A stretch of DNA of 64,000 nt from VGBK01 sp043810615 (GTDB lineage: Bacteria > Actinomycetota > Acidimicrobiia > Spongiisociales > UBA11373): NCBI GenBank assembly GCA_043810615.1, contig JBDROA010000092.1, positions 3,517 through 67,516 of the forward strand, in the 5' to 3' direction. Of this stretch, positions 1-8,023 are shown in pieces. Made by a program: the position numbers and the translations under genes. A model generated the notes under the pieces. It made no database searches. It was not told where the DNA came from and saw nothing but the letters and a program-made list of their open reading frames with translations. Position 1 is the first letter of the stretch. Each line of letters starts with the position of its first letter.

Positions 1-1
1 G

Positions 2-1705
2 CTGCTGCGGGGCTTCCCCGCCACCGTGCTCCTGATGACGGCGGGGACTGGGATGCAGATCGTGGTCCCCATCGCCATCCAGCAGATCGTGGACGGGGAG
101 ATCCTCGCTGCGGGGGGCGTGGACGTCGGAGGGGTGCTGCGGCTGGGCGTGGCGGCGCTCGCGGCGATCGTGGTCGCGGCGGCGGCGCGCCGCCTCGGGC
201 TGGTGCGGATGCTCACCGCCTCGGCCACCGGCCTCTCCGACCTCCGCGTGGTCACTTTCCGCCACCTGCATCGCCTGTCGATTCTTCACGTCGAGGGGGA
301 GCGGCGGGGCGCCCTGGTGGCGCGGGTGACCTCGGACATTGCCACCGTCCAGGACTTCATGGACTTCGGCGGGGTGGCGATGATCCTCGGCTCTCTGCAA
401 GTGGTGCTGGCGGTGGGCGTGATGACCTGGTACCGCTGGCAGCTGTCGCTGCTGGTAGTGCTCGGCGTGGTGGTGTATGCCGTCCTGCTCGCCTGGTTCC
501 AGCGCATCCTCGGCCGGGCCCACGACCGGGTGCGGGGCCGGGTGGCCGACAGCCTGGCCGCGGTCGGAGAGGCCATCTCCGGGCTGCCAGTGGTGCGGGC
601 GTACGGCGCCGAGGACGCCACCCTGGCCCGGGTGCGGCTGGCGCTCGACGGCCAGTTCCGCGCCGAGTTCCGGGCCAACCGCCTAGGGGCGTTCCTGTTC
701 TCCTCGGCGGAGTTGTTCGCCGGCCTGATCACCGCGGCGGTCATCGGCTTCGGGGTGTGGCTGGGGGCCGGCCGGGGGGTGTCGGCGGGGAGCCTGCTGG
801 CCTTCCTGTTCCTGGTGAACCTGCTCGTGGAACCGGTGCAGATGGTGGTGGAAACCCTCGACCTGGTGCAGAGCGCTGGGGCCGGGGTGCGCCGCATCCT
901 GGGAGTGCTCGACACCCCGGTGGCCGTCCCCGATCCGGCCGACGGCGTGGACCTGCCCGCGGGCGGCCTCGACGTGGACTTCGAAGGGGTGCGGTTCCGC
1001 TATCCCACCGGCCCGGACGTGCTCTCCGACGTCACGGTGCGCCTCCCCAACGGCACCAGAGTGGCCGTGGTGGGGGAGACGGGCTCGGGGAAGACCACCT
1101 TCGCCAAGCTGGTTACCCGCCTGCTGGACCCCACAGAGGGCTGGGTGATCATCGGCGGCGTGCCCCTGAACCGGGTGCGCTTCGCCTCCCTCCGGTGCCG
1201 GGTGGCCTTCGTCCCCCAGGAGGGGTTCCTCTTCGACGCCACGGTCGGGGGCAACGTGCGCTACGGCAAGCCGGAGGCCACCGACGACGAGGTGCGGGCC
1301 GCCTTTGCCGAACTGGGCCTGGCCGACTGGCTGGAGCAGCTGCCGGCCGGGCTCGACACGCCGGTGGGGGAGCGGGGCGGGCAGCTCTCGGCCGGCGAAC
1401 GGCAGCTGGTGGCTCTGGTGCGGGCCTGGATCGCAGACCCCGCCCTGCTCGTGCTCGACGAGGCCACCTCGGCCGTCGACCCGGCGCTGGAGGTGCGCCT
1501 GCGGCGGGCCATCGAGCGGCTGACCGTGGGACGCACCAGCATCACCGTGGCTCACCGGCTGTCGACCGCCGAGGCCGCCGACGAGGTCCTGGTGTTCGAG
1601 AGGGGCCGCCTGGTGGAGCGAGGCCGCCACGACGACCTGCTGACGCGGGGCGGGGCCTACGCCGCGCTGCACGCCGACTGGGCGGCGGGGACCAAGAACC
1701 CTTGA
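2..1705 (+). CDS. ABC exporter, fused membrane and ATPase domains, 5' truncated
   Basis: Half-size ABC exporter of the cytoplasmic membrane that would pump a substrate outward using ATP, as a homodimer or with a second half-transporter. The frame is open to the first bases, so the true start lies upstream of the window. About 300 visible residues are hydrophobic transmembrane helices. The ATPase domain follows, with Walker A GETGSGKT (near nt 1075), Q-loop VPQEG, signature LSAGER in place of LSGGQ, Walker B LLVLDEATSAVD and the H-loop VAHRLS. The non-standard signature is common in one half of heterodimeric exporters, so a partner gene just upstream is possible. The substrate cannot be inferred. 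Confidence 0.9.
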   Translation: MLRGFPATVLLMTAGTGMQIVVPIAIQQIVDGEILAAGGVDVGGVLRLGVAALAAIVVAAAARRLGLVRMLTASATGLSDLRVVTFRHLHRLSILHVEGERRGALVARVTSDIATVQDFMDFGGVAMILGSLQVVLAVGVMTWYRWQLSLLVVLGVVVYAVLLAWFQRILGRAHDRVRGRVADSLAAVGEAISGLPVVRAYGAEDATLARVRLALDGQFRAEFRANRLGAFLFSSAELFAGLITAAVIGFGVWLGAGRGVSAGSLLAFLFLVNLLVEPVQMVVETLDLVQSAGAGVRRILGVLDTPVAVPDPADGVDLPAGGLDVDFEGVRFRYPTGPDVLSDVTVRLPNGTRVAVVGETGSGKTTFAKLVTRLLDPTEGWVIIGGVPLNRVRFASLRCRVAFVPQEGFLFDATVGGNVRYGKPEATDDEVRAAFAELGLADWLEQLPAGLDTPVGERGGQLSAGERQLVALVRAWIADPALLVLDEATSAVDPALEVRLRRAIERLTVGRTSITVAHRLSTAEAADEVLVFERGRLVERGRHDDLLTRGGAYAALHADWAAGTKNP

Positions 1706-1710
1706 GACTG

Positions 1711-1731
1711 CGCCGCTCTCAACGAGCGGCG
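1711..1731. terminator. Hairpin between convergent genes
   Basis: Arms CGCCGCT and AGCGGCG pair perfectly (7 bp, 7-nt loop) in the 13-nt gap between the ABC exporter and korBC and just beyond; the korBC stop codon sits in the loop. There is no T-run on either side, so intrinsic termination is only an inference from position and symmetry. Confidence 0.4.
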
Positions 1732-3047
1732 GCTCCCATGGCCAGGCCTACGGCGACCACCTTCGCCATCTCCTCGGCCAGGCGGCCTCCGGTCGCCGCC
1801 GCCTCCACCAGGGCCGCCGTGGGGAACAGCCCCAGCACCTCGATGGCCGCGGCGCAGGCGGCGAGGCCGCAGTCGGCGCGTGCCAGGCGGGTGCCGGCTG
1901 CAGCCGGGTCGAGCACGATGAGGCGTGCCGGCGTCTCGAGGGCGGCCACCTCGGGGAAGGCGAGGACGGTGGCCTCGGGCGCCATGCGGGGCAGGAAACC
2001 GCGGGACTTCGCCAGGCCGTCCTCGCTGAGGATCACCAGGGCGTCGGGGACGCCGGCGCCGGCGAAGTCGAGCGGCTCCGGCGAGAGGACCAGCGTGGAG
2101 AGGCTGTGCCCGCTGCGCACAGTGATGGGGTAGTCGTCGGCCTGGGCGGCGTACAGGCCGGAGCGGATGGCGGCCTGGGCGGTGAGGCGCACGCCCGAGC
2201 GCACCCGGCCCCCTGCCGAGCCGGCCACGAGCAGGGCGTAGCGGCGATCGAGGACGGCCTGGTGGGTCACCGGGATGGGAGCCACGCCCACGGAGGAGGG
2301 GCCCGGCTTGGCGGCCGCCCGGCAGGCGGTGGCGTACTCAGGCAGGTCGGGGCGGCACTGGATGACTCCCGAGGGGAAGCCCAGGTCGTCGCGAGTGGTC
2401 TGGAAGGCGCGTCGGGTGAACTTGTTGGAGCGCACGTAGTAGGCGGTGCACATCTCCCAGATGTCGAGCAGGGCGAACCCCTTGGCGTCCATGGCCTCAG
2501 CGATGCGCTCCGGGAGGTCGTCGTCGAAGGAGGTCCCCCGCCACACGTAGCCCGCTCCGTTGACCGCAACAGAGGCACAGATGTCCAGGGGGCGCTCCAG
2601 GTTGCCGCCGGGGGTCGTGGAGGTAAGCGCCCCGGTCGGCGTGGTGGTCGAGTGCTGGCCACCGGTCATGCCGAAGTTGAAGTTGTTGAAGATCAGCACC
2701 GTGATCCCGATGTTGCGCCGGGCGGCGTTGAGGAGGTGGGTGCCGCCGATGCCGGTGCCGCCGTCGCCCATGATCACCACCACGTCGAGGTCGGGGCGCG
2801 CCAGTTTGATCCCGGTGGCGTAGGTGATGCTTCGGCCGTGGAGGCCGTGAAAGGCGCTGGTGGCGAAGTACTGATCGCTGAGGCCGCTGCAGCCGATGTC
2901 GGTCACGATGACCACGTTGGCGGGGTCGGTGCCCCGCCGGACCAGGGCGGTGTCGAGGGCATCGAGGATGGGGCCGTGGCCGCATCCCGGGCAGAAGGGG
3001 TAGGGGACGTCGTTGCGATAGGAGGCGAGGGTGGTGATGGTGGTCAT
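1719..3047 (-). CDS. korB: 2-oxoacid:ferredoxin oxidoreductase, beta subunit fused to a gamma-like domain
   Basis: Thiamine-diphosphate subunit of a CoA-dependent 2-oxoacid (probably 2-oxoglutarate) ferredoxin oxidoreductase, partner of the adjacent KorA. The beta part (about residues 1-265) has the Fe-S cysteines C19 and C22 (CPGCGHG), C53 (IGCSG) and a later cysteine in WEMCTAYY, plus the ThDP/Mg motif GDGGTGIGG followed by FNNFNFGMTGGQ. The last 170 or so residues look like the gamma subunit: VAGSAGGRV resembles the GFGGQG loop and VRSGHSLSTLVLSPEPL the RGG-S-ViSdepI stretch, both degenerate. Its ATG (3045-3047) overlaps the korA stop (ATGA), so the genes are co-translated. Free-standing beta subunits are about 280 residues; this one is 442. 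No delta (2[4Fe-4S]) subunit is adjacent. Confidence 0.88.
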   Translation of the reverse strand: MTTITTLASYRNDVPYPFCPGCGHGPILDALDTALVRRGTDPANVVIVTDIGCSGLSDQYFATSAFHGLHGRSITYATGIKLARPDLDVVVIMGDGGTGIGGTHLLNAARRNIGITVLIFNNFNFGMTGGQHSTTTPTGALTSTTPGGNLERPLDICASVAVNGAGYVWRGTSFDDDLPERIAEAMDAKGFALLDIWEMCTAYYVRSNKFTRRAFQTTRDDLGFPSGVIQCRPDLPEYATACRAAAKPGPSSVGVAPIPVTHQAVLDRRYALLVAGSAGGRVRSGVRLTAQAAIRSGLYAAQADDYPITVRSGHSLSTLVLSPEPLDFAGAGVPDALVILSEDGLAKSRGFLPRMAPEATVLAFPEVAALETPARLIVLDPAAAGTRLARADCGLAACAAAIEVLGLFPTAALVEAAATGGRLAEEMAKVVAVGLAMGAAAR

Positions 3048-4174
3048 CGCACCGCCTCCAGGATCTGCTCGGGGGTGATCATCTCGCCGTCGACGCGGTT
3101 GAGGCCTTGCACCTCGACCCCGGGGAGCAGGCGCTGCACTTCGAGGCGGTACTGGCCCAGGTTCAGTTCGGGGACCAGGACCCGCCGGGCGCCGGCCGCG
3201 GCCTTCCTGAGGGCCTCCTCGGGCACCGGCCAGAGGCTCTTGAGCACCACAGAGGAGAGGGGGGTGCCGGCGGCCCGGGCCCGGTGCACCGCTTCGCGGG
3301 CGGCGCCGGCGGTCACCCCATAGGAGACGACCAGGGTGTCGGCCCCCGCGGTGAGGTCGGCGTCGGCCATTTCGATCTCGGCGCGGTGGTCGTCGATCTT
3401 GGCCGCGAGGTGGCGATTCAGGGCATCGACCGTGGGAGCGTGCTTGGTGATGAAGGCCCGCTCGTCGTGAGTGGACCCGGTGAAGCGGACCGTCTCCCCG
3501 GCGCCGTAGAGACGCATGGGCGGCACCTGGTCGGCGGGGAAGTATCGGTAGGGGGTACCGGGGGCGTCGGGCGCACGGCGGTGGCGAACCTTCGCCGGCC
3601 GGTAGTCCTCGACCGCCACGGTGTTCAGGGTCGTGTTGATCTCTTTGTCGGTGAGCACGAACACCGGGCAACGGAAGCGCTCCGCTAAGTCGAACGCCTT
3701 CATCGTCAGGTGGTAGCAGTCGGGGATCGACGACGGGGCGAGGGCGATGATCGGGTACCCGCCGGAGGTGCCCCAGCGCACGAACTGAACGTCCCCCTGG
3801 CCAACCGTGGTGGCCCCGCCGGTGGAGGGGCCGAGGCGCTGCACGACGACCACCACCAGCGGCACCTCGCCCATGATGGCGAGGCCCAAGCTCTCGCCGT
3901 AGAGGCTGAGCCCGGGCCCGCTGGTGGTGATCATGGCGCGCGCCCCGGCCATGGTGGCGCCGATGCACATCCCAATAGAGGCGATCTCGTCCTCGGTCTG
4001 GACGGCGACGCCGCCCACCCGAGGGAGCTCTCGCAACATCATCATGAGGATGGGGGAAGCGGGGGTGATGGGGTAGCCGGCGAAGAACGTGCAGCCGGCA
4101 TCGAGGGCGCCACGCACGATGGCGGTGGACCCGTCGGTGTACTCGCGGGGGGGTGGGGTGAGGTGCTGGCCCAT
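3044..4174 (-). CDS. korA: 2-oxoacid:ferredoxin oxidoreductase, alpha subunit
   Basis: Alpha subunit (376 residues) of the 2-oxoacid:ferredoxin oxidoreductase, which oxidatively decarboxylates a 2-oxoacid to acyl-CoA and reduces ferredoxin, or runs in reverse. The N-terminus carries the family pattern FAGYPITPASPILMMM and VQTEDEIASIGMCIGA, then TSGPGLSLYGE and VQRLGPSTGG. The length fits the stand-alone KorA type of archaea and many bacteria, not the longer gamma-alpha fusion common in mycobacteria. It is first in a two-gene operon with korB. A possible -10 hexamer TAGCAT (complement of 4186-4191) lies 11 nt before the ATG, giving a leader of only a few nucleotides. 2-Oxoglutarate as substrate is the family default; other 2-oxoacids are not excluded. 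Confidence 0.9.
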   Translation of the reverse strand: MGQHLTPPPREYTDGSTAIVRGALDAGCTFFAGYPITPASPILMMMLRELPRVGGVAVQTEDEIASIGMCIGATMAGARAMITTSGPGLSLYGESLGLAIMGEVPLVVVVVQRLGPSTGGATTVGQGDVQFVRWGTSGGYPIIALAPSSIPDCYHLTMKAFDLAERFRCPVFVLTDKEINTTLNTVAVEDYRPAKVRHRRAPDAPGTPYRYFPADQVPPMRLYGAGETVRFTGSTHDERAFITKHAPTVDALNRHLAAKIDDHRAEIEMADADLTAGADTLVVSYGVTAGAAREAVHRARAAGTPLSSVVLKSLWPVPEEALRKAAAGARRVLVPELNLGQYRLEVQRLLPGVEVQGLNRVDGEMITPEQILEAVR

Positions 4175-4300
4175 GGCTCGAGGCCATGCTATCGCCGGGG
4201 GGGCAATCGGGCGCCGCCGGAGGTCGCCACGCCTGTGGCTGGGGTCCCGGCCGCTGTCGGCGCCCGCGCGGACGCCTTTCAGGCGCGTCGACGGTTCCTC

Positions 4301-4332
4301 TTGTAGTCTCGGCGGATTCAGAGTATCCTGAA
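4301..4332 (+). promoter_or_regulatory. Promoter with overlapping palindromic operator
   Basis: -35 TTGTAG (4301-4306) and -10 TATCCT (4324-4329) are separated by 17 nt. The interrupted palindrome TTCAGAGTATCCTGAA (4317-4332; arms TTCAG/CTGAA) covers the -10. Transcription would start close to the ATG at 4339, so the message is leaderless or nearly so. A repressor bound to the palindrome would block the -10; the adjacent GbsR/MarR-like protein is the obvious candidate (inference). Confidence 0.6.
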
Positions 4333-4338
4333 CTTACG

Positions 4339-4839
4339 ATGAGCACATACACCGATCAACAGCAGCGGCTAGTCCGGGAGCTCCACTTCGCCGAAGACTG
4401 GGGGATGGTCTTCGAACTGCTGGCCTTGCCTCGCATGGCCGGGCGCGTCTGGGCCGCTCTGGCCATGTCGGAGGAGCCATACCTGTCGGCCGCGGACCTG
4501 GAGGACCGGCTCGAGGCGAGCTCGGGGGCGGTGAACGGAGCGCTGCAGTTCCTCACTCGCCAGGGGGCGCTGGAACGGGTGCGGGTCTCCGGGCAGCGCA
4601 GGTACTACTTCGGACTGCGCCCCGGGACCATGGAGATCCTCGTGGGGCGGCGGCTGGCAGTGATGACCGAGGTCAGGGACCTGGCGGCCCGGGGGATCAG
4701 GGAGTTCTCCGACCGGCCGGCCGCCCGGGCCCGGTTCCAGGAGGTCCACGCCTTCTACAACTGGTTCGACGCCGAGATGACCTCGCTCATGGACCGCTTT
4801 CGGGCAGAGCGTCTCGGTGGGAAGGAGGCCCGGTCGTGA
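4339..4839 (+). CDS. GbsR/MarR-like winged-helix transcriptional regulator
   Basis: DNA-binding regulator of 166 residues. The segment LPRMAGRVWAALAMS followed by LSAADLEDRLEASSGAVNGAL and LERVRVSGQRRYYF is the winged-helix pattern of GbsR-type MarR relatives; the remainder is helical and probably dimerises. I chose ATG 4339 over the in-frame ATG at 4186 because a good promoter lies between them and the family starts near this point. There is no Shine-Dalgarno sequence, which agrees with leaderless translation. Its stop overlaps the GTG start of the ABC ATPase (GTGA), so it forms an operon with the transporter. A palindrome over its own -10 suggests autorepression, relieved by a ligand that the pump may export. 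Confidence 0.85.
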   Translation: MSTYTDQQQRLVRELHFAEDWGMVFELLALPRMAGRVWAALAMSEEPYLSAADLEDRLEASSGAVNGALQFLTRQGALERVRVSGQRRYYFGLRPGTMEILVGRRLAVMTEVRDLAARGIREFSDRPAARARFQEVHAFYNWFDAEMTSLMDRFRAERLGGKEARS

Positions 4840-5534
4840 TCGAACTGGCCGGAGTGGGCAAGACCTTCGGGGAGGGCGCCGGCCGGGTGCGGGCCCTCGA
4901 CGGGGTGGACCTCCGCGTCGCCGCCGGCGAGTTCGTGGTCGTGCTGGGCCCTTCGGGCTGCGGCAAGACCACACTGCTCAACCTCATCGGCGCCCTCGAC
5001 ACGACGACCGAGGGGAGCCTCCGGGTAGGTGGGGTGGACATTTCGCGCGCCGGCCGCCGGGGGTTGTTCGAGTTCCGCCGGCGGACGGTGTCGTTCGTCT
5101 TCCAGAGCTTCAACATCTTCCCCGGCCTGACGGCGGCGGAGAACGTCCAATTCGGCATCGACGCCGCCGGACGGTCCGGAGTGGACGCCGGGGAGATCCT
5201 GGCGAGCGTGGGCCTGGCGGGCCGGAGTGACAGCTTCCCCCACCAACTCTCTGGCGGCGAGCAGCAGCGGGTGGCCATCGCCCGCGCCCTGGCCACGGGG
5301 AACCCCGTGCTGCTGGCCGACGAGCCCACGGGCGAACTCGACTTTCGCACCGGGGTGCAGATCCTGGGGCTGCTCGAGGGCCGCGCCGCCGAGGGGCGGG
5401 CCGTGCTGGTAGTCACCCACAACCGCGAGATCTCCCGGGCCGCCGACCGGGTGGTCCAGTTGAGCAGCGGGCGTATCGTCTCCGATGGTCCTCCGGCCGG
5501 GGGCCGGGCCCGGACCGCCGACCTGCACTGGTGA
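4836..5534 (+). CDS. MacB/LolD-type ABC transporter ATP-binding protein
   Basis: ATPase subunit (232 residues) that drives the FtsX-like permease encoded next. Motifs in order: Walker A GPSGCGKTTLLN, Q-loop FVFQSFNIFPGLTAAENV, signature LSGGEQQRVAIARALA, Walker B VLLADEPTGELD and H-loop VVTHNRE. The FNIFPGLTAAENV stretch is typical of the LolD/MacB/FtsE group, in which ATP hydrolysis moves a periplasmic or extracellular arm instead of a solute through a pore. It starts at GTG 4836 with the good ribosome site GAAGGAGG 8 nt upstream, and overlaps its neighbours by 4 nt at both ends, so regulator, ATPase and permease are expressed together. Confidence 0.93.
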   Translation: MIELAGVGKTFGEGAGRVRALDGVDLRVAAGEFVVVLGPSGCGKTTLLNLIGALDTTTEGSLRVGGVDISRAGRRGLFEFRRRTVSFVFQSFNIFPGLTAAENVQFGIDAAGRSGVDAGEILASVGLAGRSDSFPHQLSGGEQQRVAIARALATGNPVLLADEPTGELDFRTGVQILGLLEGRAAEGRAVLVVTHNREISRAADRVVQLSSGRIVSDGPPAGGRARTADLHW

Positions 5535-7969
5535 GCGGCATGCGCCTGTGGCTTCGCTGGTCGTGGCGGGACATGCGGGCCCATTGGGTCCAGGTGGGGG
5601 CCATCGCCCTCGTCATCGCCCTGGGCACCGGCACCTTCGCCGGCCTCGGGAGCACCGCTCGCTGGCGGCAGCAATCGGCCGACGCCTCGTACGCCCTCCT
5701 GGGGTTCCGCGACCTCGAGGTGGAGCTCAGCGAGGGTTCCTTCGTAGCCCAGGGCACGCTGGCCGGCGCCCTCGATGGGGTCGAGGCGGGCCTCATCTCC
5801 GACACCGAGGAGCGCCTCAAGATCCCCACCCAGATCGATGCCAGCACGCCGACGCAGACGATCCTCGTCCCCGGCGTGGTCATCGGGATGCCTCTCCGGG
5901 GTGCCGGGCCCGGGATCGACCGCCTCGAGGTTGTAGCGGGCCGGGCGCTGGCGCCGGAGGACGCAGGGGCACCGGTGGTGCTCCTGGAGCGCAACTTCGC
6001 CGAGTACTACGACCTGGCGTCGGCGGGGTCGCTGTCGATCGCCGGTGGGCGAGCGCTGGACTATGTGGGCCGGGCGGCCTCGCCGGAGTACTTCATCGTG
6101 ATGCCGGAGGACGGGTCCGGCTTCTTCGTCCAGGCCAACTTCGCCGCCCTCTTCACCTCGCTCCAGACGGCTCAGGAGCTCGGCGGGGTCCCGGGCGGGG
6201 TCAACCGGCTGTTGATGCGCCTGGCCGAAGGGGCCGACCCGGGGCAGGCAGAGCGGTCGGTGGTCGCGGCCTTGGCCGAGCGGCTCCCCGAGGTCGGGGC
6301 CACAGTCGTGCCCCGCGGCGAGCAGCCGGCTTACGTCATGATCTACCAGGACATCGAGAACGACCAGCAGACGTTCAGCATCTTCGCCATGCTGATCTTC
6401 GTGGGGGCGGTGACCGCCGCTTTCAATCTCACAACCCGCCTCGTCGAGGCCCAGCGCCGGGAGATCGGCATCGCCATGGCCCTGGGCGTGCCCCGGCGGC
6501 GCATCGCGGTGCGGCCGCTGCTGGTCGGCGCTCAGATCGCCCTGCTGGGAGTGGCCCTCGGCGTGGTGGTGGGGTGGGTCATCAGCCTGGCGATGCGCCA
6601 GGTCCTGCAGGGGTTCTTCCCGCTCCCCATATGGCTGACCTCGTTCCAGGCGTCGTCCTTCGCCGGGGCGGCGGCAGCCGGCTTCGCCGTCCCATTCGCC
6701 GCCGTCGTCTACCCCGTCTGGCGGGCGGTGCGGGTGCGCCCGATCGAGGCGATCCGGCCCGCCCACCTGGCCCGCCGGATGCGGATGCGGTGGTGGCGCG
6801 CTCCGCGGCGGCCGGGCAACACGTTCCGGCGCTTGCCGGTGCGCAACCTGGTGCGGGCGCCGCGGCGAACGGTGCTCACCGCCCTCGGAATCGCTTCGGC
6901 GATCGCCGTGCTCACCACCCTGCTGGGCATGGTCGACTCCTTCGGCCACACGGTGGACATCGGGGAACAGGAGATCCTGGCGGGGAACCAAGATCGGGTG
7001 ATCGTGGACTTCGACCGGGTGTATCCGACGGGGGCCCCCGAGGTGACCGCGGTGCTCGCTTCCCCGACCGTCGCCGGGGCGGAGGCCTCATTGGCGGTTC
7101 CGGGCCGCCTGGGAGGAGCAGAGTCGGGGTTCGAGGTGCTGATCGGCCTCACCGACCTCCGGGGTTCCGCCTGGGTGCCGAGCCTGGTCACCGGAAGGCG
7201 CGAGGGTGGCGAGGGCCTGGTGATCTCGCGCAAGGCCGCCGCCGACCTGGGAGTTGAGGCGGGCGACACGGTCCCCCTCATCCATCCCCGGCGTACCGGA
7301 GAGGACTCGTACGGGTTCGCCGTCACAACGGTGGAGGTGATCGGCATCCACGCCGCCCCCTACCGCTTCCTGGCCTACATGGACGCCTCACAGGCGGAGG
7401 CCATGGGCCTGGCCGGCCTGGTGAACCAGGTGAATGCCACCCCGGCACCCGGCCGCACCGTGGACGATGTCAAGCGCAGCCTATTCGAGGTCGGGGCGGT
7501 GTCCTCGGTGCAGCCGGCGACGGTAGTAGCCGATACGTTCCGCGACCTTCTGGGGCGCTTCATCGGCCTCCTGCGGGTGGTGCAGGGCGCGGTGTTCGTC
7601 CTCGCCCTGGCCATAGCGTTCAACTCGGCGAGCCTCAACCTCGACGAGCGGGCCCGCGACCACGCCACGATGTTCGCTTTCGGGGTGTCGCGGCGGCGCG
7701 CGTTGGGCCTGGCGATGGTGGAAGGCACCTTGCTCGGCCTGCTGGCCACCGCCCTGGGCCTCGGAGCCGGCTACGGCCTGGTGCGCTGGTTCGTGACCAG
7801 CGTGTTCCCGCGCACCGCCCCCGACATCGGCCTGCTGCTGTGGATCACGCCCCAGACCCTGGCGGTGGTGGTGGCCATGGGGGTGGCGGCCGTGGCGCTG
7901 GCGCCGCTGCTCACCGTGCGCAGGATGGGCCGTATGGACCTGCCCGGCACCCTGCGGGTAATGGAGTAG
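5531..7969 (+). CDS. FtsX-like ABC transporter permease, duplicated
   Basis: Membrane subunit (812 residues) of the MacB/LolC-like transporter. It has an N-terminal transmembrane helix (IALVIALGTGTFAG), a large extracytoplasmic domain, a three-helix FtsX block around residues 285-400, a linker rich in R and P, a fourth helix beginning the second half (VLTALGIASAIAVLTTLL), a second extracytoplasmic domain, and a C-terminal FtsX block (about 680-800). This duplicated layout is the single-chain form common in actinobacteria. Start GTG 5531 overlaps the ATPase stop (GTGA). The substrate is unknown; relatives handle lipoproteins, lipids, peptides or antibiotics. Confidence 0.9.
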   Translation: MSGMRLWLRWSWRDMRAHWVQVGAIALVIALGTGTFAGLGSTARWRQQSADASYALLGFRDLEVELSEGSFVAQGTLAGALDGVEAGLISDTEERLKIPTQIDASTPTQTILVPGVVIGMPLRGAGPGIDRLEVVAGRALAPEDAGAPVVLLERNFAEYYDLASAGSLSIAGGRALDYVGRAASPEYFIVMPEDGSGFFVQANFAALFTSLQTAQELGGVPGGVNRLLMRLAEGADPGQAERSVVAALAERLPEVGATVVPRGEQPAYVMIYQDIENDQQTFSIFAMLIFVGAVTAAFNLTTRLVEAQRREIGIAMALGVPRRRIAVRPLLVGAQIALLGVALGVVVGWVISLAMRQVLQGFFPLPIWLTSFQASSFAGAAAAGFAVPFAAVVYPVWRAVRVRPIEAIRPAHLARRMRMRWWRAPRRPGNTFRRLPVRNLVRAPRRTVLTALGIASAIAVLTTLLGMVDSFGHTVDIGEQEILAGNQDRVIVDFDRVYPTGAPEVTAVLASPTVAGAEASLAVPGRLGGAESGFEVLIGLTDLRGSAWVPSLVTGRREGGEGLVISRKAAADLGVEAGDTVPLIHPRRTGEDSYGFAVTTVEVIGIHAAPYRFLAYMDASQAEAMGLAGLVNQVNATPAPGRTVDDVKRSLFEVGAVSSVQPATVVADTFRDLLGRFIGLLRVVQGAVFVLALAIAFNSASLNLDERARDHATMFAFGVSRRRALGLAMVEGTLLGLLATALGLGAGYGLVRWFVTSVFPRTAPDIGLLLWITPQTLAVVVAMGVAAVALAPLLTVRRMGRMDLPGTLRVME

Positions 7970-7975
7970 ACCGCG

Positions 7976-8017
7976 CCCTCGGGCCGGCGCCCGGACGCCC
8001 TTGCGGCGGGCCGAGGG
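7976..8017. terminator. Imperfect hairpin between convergent operons
   Basis: CCCTCGG (7976-7982) can pair with CCGAGGG (8011-8017), extended by GCGC on both sides after a bulge. It lies in the 53-nt gap between the ABC permease and kbl, which converge. GC-rich without a T-tract; a two-way terminator is inferred from position. Confidence 0.35.
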
Positions 8018-8023
8018 GGGCGC

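Noticed and set aside
4787..6991. Long minus-strand ORF opposite the ABC transporter genes
   Set aside because: Low-complexity Arg/Gly/Pro/His-rich translation, antisense to well-supported genes; an effect of high GC at third codon positions. The same holds for 16056-17999 beyond the ferredoxin, 32657-35308 and 30434-32991 on the minus strand.
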